Below, piece after piece: positions 9,516 to 16,559 of a stretch of 64,000 bases of DNA. The notes beneath the pieces are model-generated. The model was not told the origin of the DNA and did not search any database. It saw only the letters and a program-made list of their open reading frames with translations. This DNA comes from Arthrobacter sp. Y-9 (GTDB taxonomy: Bacteria > Actinomycetota > Actinomycetes > Actinomycetales > Micrococcaceae), in contig NZ_CP121463.1 in the NCBI RefSeq assembly GCF_029690065.1, positions 3,348,001 through 3,412,000 of the forward strand, read 5' to 3'. The translations under genes and the position numbers were made by a program. Each line of letters opens with the position of its first letter. Within the stretch, counting starts at the first letter, position 1.

Positions 9516-10616
9516 ATGTCCATGGGAAGCGCTAAAATCCGGGTCCTGGACCTCTTCGCCGGCGCCGGTGGGCTGACGGCCGGGTTCCATGCTGCCTCGG
9601 AGCGCTTCGAGACAGTCACAGCCGTTGAAATGGACCCAGCGGCGGCTGCATCGTACGAGGCCACGTTCGGCGAAGGGATCGTCTACGCCGGCTCGATCCA
9701 AGACTGGCTCGAGACCGCTGAGATGCCCGAGAACATCGACGTGGTGGTTGGCGGACCTCCGTGCCAAGGCTTCTCTCAGCTCGGAAAGCAGGATGCGCAG
9801 GACGAGCGGAACTTCCTCTGGGAGCAGTACGCCAATACCTTGACTGCTGTGAAGCCGAATTACTTCGTGGTGGAGAACGTAGCCGCGTTCGCCAAGTCCC
9901 CACAGTTCCAGGAGTTCGTCAAGGCGACCGACAAGGGCGGCAAACTGGAGGACTACACCTTCCAGCACAAGATCCTCAACTCCGCCGACTATGGCGCCCC
10001 ACAGGCTCGCAAGCGGGCCGTCCTGATCGGTCATCGCCGCGAACTCGCCTTTCCTGGGTTCCCCGCAGCAACCCACAACGCCGACGGCTCAAATGATTTG
10101 GAGCAGTACAGGACTGTCGGGCAGGCACTGCTCGGAGTGCCGATGACTCCAGATAAGGACGAGGTGTTCGAAGAGCGCACCCACGAGCGTGACGGCAAGA
10201 CGTTCGCTGGGACGTTCACCCCACGAGAGCTTCACTGGAGCCGAAACTACACCGAGTTGTCCAGGAAGCGGTTCGCAGCGATCCCAGCGGGAGGAAACCG
10301 CTTCGACTTGCCCGATGAGCTGAAAGCCAAGTGCTGGCGCACGCATAACTCCGGATCCGGTGATGTGATGGGGAGGCTGCACAACGATAAGCCGTCAGTT
10401 ACGATCCGCACTGAGTTCTTCAAGCCTGAGAAGGGCCGATACATCCACCCCACTGCGAACCGTGCGATCACCCATTACGAGGCGGCAATCCTCCAAGGGT
10501 TCCCCGACACGCACCAATTCGTCGGGTCAAAAACCGCAATCGCTCGACAAATCGGCAATGCGGTACCGATTCCACTGGGAAAGGCTATTGCTCGTCAAAT
10601 AGTTTCAATCAGCTAG
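9516..10616 (+). CDS. dcm: DNA (cytosine-5) methyltransferase
   Basis: About 366 residues. C5-MTase motifs are present in order: motif I DLFAGAGGLTAGF, motif IV GGPPCQGFSQLG with catalytic Cys83, motif VI ENVA, motif VIII QARKRAVLIG, and motif X QIGNAVP near the C-terminus. The enzyme transfers a methyl group from AdoMet to C5 of cytosine in a short site. It diverges from the island operon and probably protects host DNA or provides a second layer of marking beside the DUF1156 enzyme. Start choice: ATGs at 9516 and 9522 lie directly before the first conserved strand. An in-frame ATG at 9471 would add 15 residues with no family match. Confidence 0.92.
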   Translation: MSMGSAKIRVLDLFAGAGGLTAGFHAASERFETVTAVEMDPAAAASYEATFGEGIVYAGSIQDWLETAEMPENIDVVVGGPPCQGFSQLGKQDAQDERNFLWEQYANTLTAVKPNYFVVENVAAFAKSPQFQEFVKATDKGGKLEDYTFQHKILNSADYGAPQARKRAVLIGHRRELAFPGFPAATHNADGSNDLEQYRTVGQALLGVPMTPDKDEVFEERTHERDGKTFAGTFTPRELHWSRNYTELSRKRFAAIPAGGNRFDLPDELKAKCWRTHNSGSGDVMGRLHNDKPSVTIRTEFFKPEKGRYIHPTANRAITHYEAAILQGFPDTHQFVGSKTAIARQIGNAVPIPLGKAIARQIVSIS

Positions 10617-10707
10617 GTCATCTGCGCCGCCGTTGCGAATTTAAAGCGAAGCGCAATGAACTGACCCTCACGCGCCAAACCCCCCGCTAATCCCAGATTG
10701 GAGCATA

Positions 10708-11748
10708 TTGGACATCGCAACGATAGTACTCGAGTATCTAAAAGTGGTATTCAGTTGGCCACCTCTAGTGCTCGGACTCGCGCTACTGTTCAGGAATCCA
10801 ATCAGCGACTTTCTCCGCAAGATCAGAAAAGTTGGATTTCCGGGAGGGTCCCTCGACGCAGAGGCCGATGAAGCATCCAGCGAAGTCGATGAGGTCGATC
10901 TGGTAGAGCATCGAGCTGATGAAGTCACGCCCATCGGCCATTCTGACTACGACAACTTGAAAGGTGTCGCGAAGAATTGTGGCCCAGAGCTTCCGAGCAC
11001 TGAGACACCTGAAGAGCCTTCAATCCAATTCGGCGACGAGAGAAGAGAAGCCAGAAATTTCAGCAATTTGGAATATCCTTCAGAAGTCCCGAGCTCAAAT
11101 TCTCTTGGAACGCGCCTAGAGGAGTACAGAAATCGATATTCAATCGATAAGAGGAAGCAATATGAGGGTTACCGCCAGCTAGCATTGACGTCCCCGGAAG
11201 AAGCGGTAAGGGAAGCTTTTCAGCGGTTACGCTTGGGGGCCAGGAGGCTTCTTCAGGATACTGGTGGCTCAGTGAGCGGCTACGCCTATTTAGACTTGGG
11301 ATCTATGGTGAATCTAATCGCCCAACGAGGTTTAGTCCCCATTGAAACCAGCGAGCCAGCCCGACGGTTGGATCGCATCTATTCATCATTGGAGACTGAA
11401 GTAATTTCCGCGAAAGGCGCTCTCTCCTTCGTCGAAGCAGCTCAAAAGATGGATTCTCTACTTTCTGAATCTCGAAGGGCATACCTCGAGGATAGTAGGG
11501 CACGCCTGAGACGACTTGCGCCGAAACTTGAGGAACGTTTGGAGAGCCTCGGATTGCCCGCCGCGAGCTTCCGGTTGACGGCCATGTCCAACTCGTATTC
11601 CATTCGTATCGATGGCGAGATTGGGGATTTCGACGGACAATTTGATATCGCTCGCGCAATAAGCGAACTGACACGTTTTGCCCGCCAAGAGTCAACTTCC
11701 ATCAATTTGCGGTTTGCCGATATTAGTTTTACCCTTGGAAGTCGTTAG
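10708..11748 (+). CDS. Membrane-anchored protein of unknown function in the defence island
   Basis: 346 residues from a TTG at 10708, with GGAG four bases upstream; there is no ATG that preserves the hydrophobic N-terminus. Residues ~5-32 form one membrane segment (IVLEYLKVVFSWPPLVLGLALLF), followed by an amphipathic basic stretch, an acidic low-complexity linker (about 50-130) and a mainly helical, charged C-terminal domain predicted to face the cytoplasm. I do not recognise the family. Base composition is clearly lower in GC than the chromosomal genes that follow, so it was probably acquired with the island. Location beside the methyltransferase suggests, but does not show, a role in defence as a membrane effector or anchor. 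Confidence 0.7.
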   Translation: MDIATIVLEYLKVVFSWPPLVLGLALLFRNPISDFLRKIRKVGFPGGSLDAEADEASSEVDEVDLVEHRADEVTPIGHSDYDNLKGVAKNCGPELPSTETPEEPSIQFGDERREARNFSNLEYPSEVPSSNSLGTRLEEYRNRYSIDKRKQYEGYRQLALTSPEEAVREAFQRLRLGARRLLQDTGGSVSGYAYLDLGSMVNLIAQRGLVPIETSEPARRLDRIYSSLETEVISAKGALSFVEAAQKMDSLLSESRRAYLEDSRARLRRLAPKLEERLESLGLPAASFRLTAMSNSYSIRIDGEIGDFDGQFDIARAISELTRFARQESTSINLRFADISFTLGSR

Positions 11749-12096
11749 TCACAGCCCGCAGGTACTGAACGGGCAGGATACGGGAGCCCAGTAATGACTG
11801 GCACCAAACCTCTACTACTCACCATTGACTTGAATACTCGTCACCTGGGCTGGGTGGTCCCAATGGTTCTTATTAATGGCCTCTCAGGGCTACGCAGGCG
11901 CTTGCGATTTCGTCAATGGTGCGCACGGTTCATCCGCTCGGAGCTGGCTCAAAGCGAGATACTAAAGCCACTTGGAACCGTCGCCCTTCGATCCCTGAGC
12001 CTAGCTCGAGCGAGGGACTTGGAATGGACTTCGCGACTCTGTAGTAAGCGTTGCTCATCGCAAGCTTGAGGAAACGCCCCGTGCCACAATTCCCCC
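11749..12096. other. Spacer at the island edge, no convincing gene
   Basis: This stretch joins the lower-GC island to chromosomal genes. A 91-codon open frame (11794-12069, plus) exists, but it has irregular composition, no good ribosome site and no recognisable motif. No tRNA, integrase, transposase or clear direct repeat is visible. It may hold worn-down mobile DNA and could contain the right boundary of the island. Confidence 0.4.
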
Positions 12097-12429
12097 ATGC
12101 CCCACTCGTCCACACCGTCCCCGCCCGTCCTCGGCCCCACGGTCGACGAGGAGACCCGGTGCATTCACTACCGCACGCCCCTCGACATCATCGCCATCAA
12201 GTTCTTCTGCTGCGGCAATTACTACCCGTGCCACCTCTGCCACGAGGAAACCGCTGACCACCCCGCACGCCAGTGGCCCCGAGAACGCCGCGGCGAGAAA
12301 GCGATCCTGTGCGGGGTCTGCCGGACCGAGCTGAGCATCGACGCCTACCTCGCCACCGACAGCTGCCCCGCCTGCCACAGCCTCTTCAACGAGCGCTGCC
12401 GCCTCCACACCCATCTTTACTTCGACTGA
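12097..12429 (+). CDS. CHY zinc-finger protein
   Basis: 110 residues. It begins around CIHY (residue ~23) and carries the paired metal ligands of the CHY zinc finger (PF05495): CCGNYYPCHLCHEE in the middle, CGVC, and CPACHSLFNERCRLHTH at the end. All expected Cys and His positions appear intact. Bacterial single-domain members are of unknown function; in eukaryotes the domain is part of RING-linked CHY proteins. The gene stands alone with a small inverted repeat (GTGCGG/CCGCAC, 12456-12472) downstream that may serve as a weak terminator. Confidence 0.85.
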   Translation: MPHSSTPSPPVLGPTVDEETRCIHYRTPLDIIAIKFFCCGNYYPCHLCHEETADHPARQWPRERRGEKAILCGVCRTELSIDAYLATDSCPACHSLFNERCRLHTHLYFD

Positions 12430-12551
12430 TCACACCTCTCGCCTACCCTCACTGAGTGCGGCCACACCGCACGGATTCCCATCCACGCGCCCCGCGCCGC
12501 CGTCGTCGGGCATGCTGGAAGGACCGCACCACCTCATTGAAGGAGAGAACC

Positions 12552-12869
12552 TTGATCTTCATCACCGCCCAGTTCCCGGTCAAGCCCGAGCACGCCGACG
12601 CCTGGCCCGAGATCTCCCGCGCCTTCACCGAGGCCACCCGCGCCGAAGAAGGCTGCCTGTTCTACGAATGGTCGCGCTCCCTGACGGACCCCAGCACCTA
12701 CGTGCTGATCGAGGCGTTCAAGGACGACGACGCCGGCGCCGCCCACGTGAACTCCGCTCACTTCAAGCAGGCGCAGGCTGAGCTTCCGCAGTACCTGTCG
12801 CGGACCCCGGACATCGTCAATGTGAAGGTCGATGGCTGGTCCGAGCTCGGCGAACTCGCCGTCCGCTGA
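12552..12869 (+). CDS. Antibiotic biosynthesis monooxygenase (ABM/YgiN-like) family protein
   Basis: About 105 residues from a TTG at 12552 preceded by a strong AAGGAGAG site; the upstream extension of the frame is Arg-rich and unlike the family. The protein IFITAQFPVKPEHADAWPE... EEGCLFYEWSRSL... YVLIEAFKDDDAGAAHVNS is a typical dimeric ferredoxin-like ABM domain. Small cofactor-free members act as quinol or polyketide monooxygenases or in haem/quinone handling. The aromatic and His residues of the pocket are present. No partner gene indicates its substrate, so the specific reaction is unknown. Confidence 0.85.
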   Translation: MIFITAQFPVKPEHADAWPEISRAFTEATRAEEGCLFYEWSRSLTDPSTYVLIEAFKDDDAGAAHVNSAHFKQAQAELPQYLSRTPDIVNVKVDGWSELGELAVR

Positions 12870-12891
12870 CCTTTCGCACCTCAGCCGGCGC

Positions 12892-12953
12892 GGCGCGGGG
12901 TTTCCGGGCTCCTCGAGGTTGTCCACATAGAGGACTTCGAGGAACCCCGCGCC
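12892..12953. repeat. Long interrupted inverted repeat upstream of the M23 peptidase gene
   Basis: GGCGCGGGGTT (12892-12902) pairs perfectly with AACCCCGCGCC (12943-12953). An inner arm, CCTCGA (12911-12916), pairs with TCGAGG (12937-12942), leaving an eight-base bulge and a 20-base loop. It may terminate the ABM transcript or fold in the leader of the peptidase mRNA. There is no U-tract. Confidence 0.45.
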
Positions 12954-13030
12954 GGGCCCGGAAGCCCTATCCTGAAGGCGGGAACTCACTCTCACCTCAC
13001 GGCCGTTCGGCCCATTCAGGAACAGGGACC

Positions 13031-14908
13031 ATGAAGAATCGTTTGGCCGCGGCCTTTGCCGCCCTCCTGCTCGGCGCGGGCCTCCTCGTCGCGGCCCCGG
13101 CACCCGCCGGCGCGGCGACCCCCACCGGTAAGGTCGCGATCAAGACGCAGCGCATGGCCAAAGCCACCCTCAACAGCACCCAGCTCGGCTGGTACAACGC
13201 CGGGCAGTCGCTCACGCTGAAGTGCTACGCGCGCGGCCAGGCCGTCACGGGCTACTACAGTCCCTGGCTCCCGAACGGCGGCCTCGACGACCTGTGGTAC
13301 AAGACGTCGGACAACGGCTTCGTTGCCGACGTGGACATCAGCACCAACTCGAACGATCCCGTGACCCCTGCGTGCACGGACCCCTTCACCGCCGCGCCGA
13401 ACCCCACCATCGCCGGCACAGCAGCCGTCGGCCAGGCACTCCGCGCCGTTCCCGGGTCGTGGGACCCGGCCGCCACCTTCAAGTACCAGTGGCTCCTCGC
13501 AGGCGCCGCTGTCGCCGGGGCTACCGGATCCACCTGGACCCCGCCCGCCACCGCGCTCGGCAAGACCGTCTCGGTCCGCGTCACCGGTTCCCGGGCGGGC
13601 TTCGCGACGACCACGCGCACTTCGAGCGCCACGGCCGCCCTGCAGCGCGGGACGATCGCCACGGTCCAGCCCGTCATCACGGGCGTCCCCGCCCCCGGTC
13701 AGACCGTCACCGTGAACCCCGGGGCGTGGAACCCGAGGCCGGCCACCTTCACGTACCAATGGCGCCGCAACGGAGCGAACATCGCTGGGGCCACTGCCGC
13801 GTCCTACAAGGTCGCGGCGGCAGACACCGGCGCCGACCTGACCGCCGTGGTCACGGGCGCCGTCACCGGTTACAACACGGCCACCGCCGTGAGCGCCCCG
13901 GTGCGTGCCGGCAAGCAGTTCACCGCGGCCCCGAATCCCACCATCTCCGGCGGGCTCGACGTCGGCAACCGGCTCACCGCCGTCGTCGGCGCCTGGAATC
14001 CCAAGCCGGCATACGCGTACCAGTGGCTGCGCAGCGGCGCACCGATCGCGGGAGCGACGGCGACGACTTACGTCCTGACCAAAGCCGACGCCGGTCGCGC
14101 CATCAGCTTCCGCGTCACCGGCACGCTGAGCGGCTACGCCACGGCGGTCCGGACGTCGAACGCCCTGACCACGCGCTCGCTCCTGGGCCCCGCCCCCACG
14201 CCCGTCTTCCGTGGCTACCCGGCCGCCGGACAGACGCTCACCGCACTTGCGGGAACGTGGGGACCGGGCACCGTGTCGCTCAGCTACCAGTGGCTGCGCA
14301 ACGGCGTTCCCATCGCCGGAGCCACGTCGACCACGCTCACCCTGAACAGTTCGCACGTCGGCGCACAGATCGCCATCCGGGTGACCGGGACGCGGGCCGG
14401 GTTCATCCCTGCGACGCGAACCTCGGCGGCGTCGACCGTGGCGGCCAGCACCGCCGGGATGCGTCCGTATAAGCTGCCGTTCCCGAAGGGCAAGTCGTAC
14501 TCGATCCTTCAGGGTCCCGCCGAGCACGCCCGCGGCATCCTGCCGGAATACAACAAGCACGCGGTCGACTTCGGCACGGGCATGGGCGCACCCATCACCG
14601 CCTCCGCGAGCGGCCTCGTCGTCTTCAGCGGCTGGGGCACCACGGGCGAAATCCAGGTCCGGATCGACCACGGTGACAACCGCTGCACCCAGTACTCACA
14701 CCTGAGCAGCGCCACGATCAGCGCCGGCACGCCGATCCAGCAAGGACAGCTTCTGGGCTATTCGGGCCAGACCGGCATCGCATCCGGCCCGCACCTGCAC
14801 TGGAACGTCGTCTACTGCGACTCCCAGATCAGCCGAGAAGTGCCCAACAGCGTCGAAATGGGCACGACGTACCGCGTGGGAGCCATCGCCACCAGCCAGA
14901 ACGGCTGA
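13031..14908 (+). CDS. Secreted M23-family metallopeptidase with four Ig-like repeats
   Basis: 625 residues. A signal peptide covers about 1-29 (basic start, hydrophobic run, cleavage after AGA). After a ~90-residue entry domain come four similar repeats (about 115-475), each with a pattern like G-x-V-L-T-A-x-x-G-x-W ... YQWLRNGxxIAGAT ... V-T-G-x-x-x-G, as in Ig-like cell-wall domains. The C-terminal domain (about 485-610) is a LytM/M23 peptidase: HxxxD in NKHAVDFG (H510, D514) and HLHWN (H588, H590) supply the zinc ligands. It should cleave peptidoglycan cross-bridges or stems outside the cell, with the repeats holding it to the wall. Start: ATG with AGGGA upstream. Confidence 0.88.
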   Translation: MKNRLAAAFAALLLGAGLLVAAPAPAGAATPTGKVAIKTQRMAKATLNSTQLGWYNAGQSLTLKCYARGQAVTGYYSPWLPNGGLDDLWYKTSDNGFVADVDISTNSNDPVTPACTDPFTAAPNPTIAGTAAVGQALRAVPGSWDPAATFKYQWLLAGAAVAGATGSTWTPPATALGKTVSVRVTGSRAGFATTTRTSSATAALQRGTIATVQPVITGVPAPGQTVTVNPGAWNPRPATFTYQWRRNGANIAGATAASYKVAAADTGADLTAVVTGAVTGYNTATAVSAPVRAGKQFTAAPNPTISGGLDVGNRLTAVVGAWNPKPAYAYQWLRSGAPIAGATATTYVLTKADAGRAISFRVTGTLSGYATAVRTSNALTTRSLLGPAPTPVFRGYPAAGQTLTALAGTWGPGTVSLSYQWLRNGVPIAGATSTTLTLNSSHVGAQIAIRVTGTRAGFIPATRTSAASTVAASTAGMRPYKLPFPKGKSYSILQGPAEHARGILPEYNKHAVDFGTGMGAPITASASGLVVFSGWGTTGEIQVRIDHGDNRCTQYSHLSSATISAGTPIQQGQLLGYSGQTGIASGPHLHWNVVYCDSQISREVPNSVEMGTTYRVGAIATSQNG

Positions 14909-14965
14909 CCACCGGGGCGAGGGCCCCTTCCCCCACCTGTATTCGTCCAGTATGCTCTGGCTAAC

Positions 14966-14983
14966 TTACCGAACATTCGGTAA
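14966..14983. promoter_or_regulatory. Perfect 18-bp palindrome, likely operator of the MHS transporter gene
   Basis: TTACCGAACATTCGGTAA has 8-base arms around a 2-base centre. It lies ten bases after a plausible -10 (TATGCT, 14951-14956) and about 53 bases before the transporter ATG, a classic position for a repressor of the TetR type. No regulator gene adjoins, so the binding protein is unknown. Confidence 0.55.
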
Positions 14984-15036
14984 CCGTCGCGGGGCGGATT
15001 CACCCTCCGCGCAGGATTCAGAACAATGGAGTTCGC

Positions 15037-16356
15037 ATGTCGTCACCTGCCATCGCTCCCGCCCGGGGCCGGAACCTCTCCTCCGAAGAACGCAAGGTCC
15101 TCGCCGGAACGCTCGTGGGGACATCCATCGAGTGGTACGACTTCTTCATCTACGCCCAGGCGGCTGCCCTCGTCCTGGCTCCGCTCTTCCTGGCGCCGGT
15201 CTCGCGCGAGAACCCGGCCCTGGCTCAGGTGCTCTCGTTCGCCACGATCGGCATCTCGTTCCTGTTCCGCCCCCTCGGCGCCGTGGTCGCCGGCCGCCTC
15301 GGTGACCGCCTCGGACGCAAGAAGATGCTGGTCCTGACCCTCGTCATGATGGGCCTCTCGACCTCCCTGATCGGCTTCCTGCCGGACTACAACGCCATCG
15401 GCATCGCCGCCCCGATCCTGCTGATCCTCCTCCGCATCCTGCAAGGCTTCTCGGCCGGCGGGGAATGGGGCGGGGCGGCACTCATGGCCGTCGAACACGC
15501 TCCGAAGAACCGGCGCGGCCTCTTCGGCGCATTCCCCCAGATCGGTGTCCCCATCGGTATGATCCTGGCGACCTTCACCCTCTGGGCCCTCACGAGCTCG
15601 ATGTCCAAGGAGGCTTTCCTCGCCTGGGGCTGGCGGGTCCCGTTCCTGCTCTCGATCGTGCTGATCGTGGTCGGTTTCGTGATCCGCCGCGCCGTCGAGG
15701 AAAGCCCCGTCTTCGACGAACTCCTCCGCCGCCGTAAGGAGTCCTCCGCACCCCTCGGTGAGCTGTTCCGCCACCACACCCGCCAGGTCTTCCTGACCGC
15801 AATCATCTTCATCGCGAACAACGCGGCCGGGTACCTGCTCATCGCGTACTTCGCGGCCTACGCCTCGACCGCATTGCGCATGGACCGTCCGAGCGTCCTG
15901 CTGGCCACCGCGCTCGCCTCGTTCGGGTGGCTGATCTTCACACTCTGGGGCGGTCACCTCTCCGACCGACTCGGACGAGTGCGGACCTTCCAGCTCGGTT
16001 ACATCCTCCTGGCCGTCTGGGCCATCCCGATGTGGTTCCTGATCGACTCCCGGAACATCGTCCTCTACTTCGTGGCGCTCTTCGTCATGACCCTGGGGCT
16101 CGGGCTGTCCTACGGACCGCAGGCCGCTCTCTACGCGGAGATGTTCCCTGCGAAGGTCCGCTATTCCGGCGTCTCCATCGGCTACGCCCTCGGCGCCGTG
16201 CTCGGCGGAGCCTTCGCACCGATGATCGCCGACGCCCTCCTCAACCAGTTCCACTCGTCCTGGGTGATCGGCCTCTACATCGCCATCGCCGCCATCATCT
16301 CGTTCATCGGGGTCTCGGCCGTGAAGGAACCGCGCGACGTGGACCTGCTCACCTGA
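15037..16356 (+). CDS. MHS-family MFS transporter
   Basis: 439 residues with about 12 membrane segments. The signature EWYDFFIYAQAA in the first helix and the loop GRLGDRLGRKKMLV place it in the metabolite:H+ symporter (MHS) branch of the major facilitator superfamily, with ShiA, ProP and KgtP. LRILQGFSAGGEWGGAALMAVEHAP is the matching helix 4-5 motif. It should import a small organic acid, betaine or shikimate-like compound with protons. It is monocistronic, behind a palindrome at 14966-14983, with a hairpin following the stop. The substrate cannot be fixed from sequence. Confidence 0.88.
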   Translation: MSSPAIAPARGRNLSSEERKVLAGTLVGTSIEWYDFFIYAQAAALVLAPLFLAPVSRENPALAQVLSFATIGISFLFRPLGAVVAGRLGDRLGRKKMLVLTLVMMGLSTSLIGFLPDYNAIGIAAPILLILLRILQGFSAGGEWGGAALMAVEHAPKNRRGLFGAFPQIGVPIGMILATFTLWALTSSMSKEAFLAWGWRVPFLLSIVLIVVGFVIRRAVEESPVFDELLRRRKESSAPLGELFRHHTRQVFLTAIIFIANNAAGYLLIAYFAAYASTALRMDRPSVLLATALASFGWLIFTLWGGHLSDRLGRVRTFQLGYILLAVWAIPMWFLIDSRNIVLYFVALFVMTLGLGLSYGPQAALYAEMFPAKVRYSGVSIGYALGAVLGGAFAPMIADALLNQFHSSWVIGLYIAIAAIISFIGVSAVKEPRDVDLLT

Positions 16357-16400
16357 CCGGCTTTCCCTAGGGACCGACGACGACGGGGGTTGATGACGAG

Positions 16401-16431
16401 GGGGCCCGACGACGGCGCGCCGCCGGGCCCC
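16401..16431 (+). terminator. GC-rich hairpin after the MHS transporter gene
   Basis: GGGGCCCG (16401-16408) pairs with CGGGCCCC (16424-16431), with further self-complementary GGCGCGCC in the loop. It lies 45 bases past the transporter stop. There is no T-run, so its strength as a terminator is uncertain. Confidence 0.4.
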
Positions 16432-16515
16432 GCTCACCCCCCAACAGCGCTGTCAATGGGGAGTCGTCCCCTCACTTCGCAGGTGCCCGACGGACTCCCC
16501 GCCTTTAGGATGGTG

Positions 16516-16540
16516 TCAAGCGGTAACTACAGTCGCTTGA
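16516..16540. promoter_or_regulatory. Inverted repeat just upstream of the DUF4190-type gene
   Basis: TCAAGCG (16516-16522) and CGCTTGA (16534-16540) are perfect 7-base arms with an 11-base spacer. The centre is about 32 bases before the ATG and just upstream of the ribosome site (GGAGAG). It suits an operator or a leader hairpin. Confidence 0.35.
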
Positions 16541-16559
16541 CTATCACTCGGAGAGCACC

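Noticed and set aside
1-10616. BREX or DISARM system
   Set aside because: No PglX/PglZ/BrxC/BrxL or DrmA/DrmB/DrmC-type genes are visible; families present are Z1, DUF4420, MORC, DUF499 and DUF1156.
11794-12069. 91-codon open frame in the island-edge spacer
   Set aside because: No ribosome site, odd composition and no recognisable domain.
11940-12070. Possible tRNA at the island edge
   Set aside because: No cloverleaf arms or GGTTC-type T-loop could be placed.
12954-13030. c-di-AMP (ydaO) riboswitch before the M23 peptidase gene
   Set aside because: The conserved ydaO sequence blocks are absent.
16401-16431. Attachment site or origin signal in the GC-rich palindrome
   Set aside because: Simple hairpin after a gene, with no direct repeat, DnaA boxes or integrase.
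13016-16437. Long antisense open frames over the M23 peptidase and MHS transporter genes
   Set aside because: Their proteins are Arg/Gly/Ala-rich with no domain; they mirror high-GC codon use of well-supported genes on the other strand.
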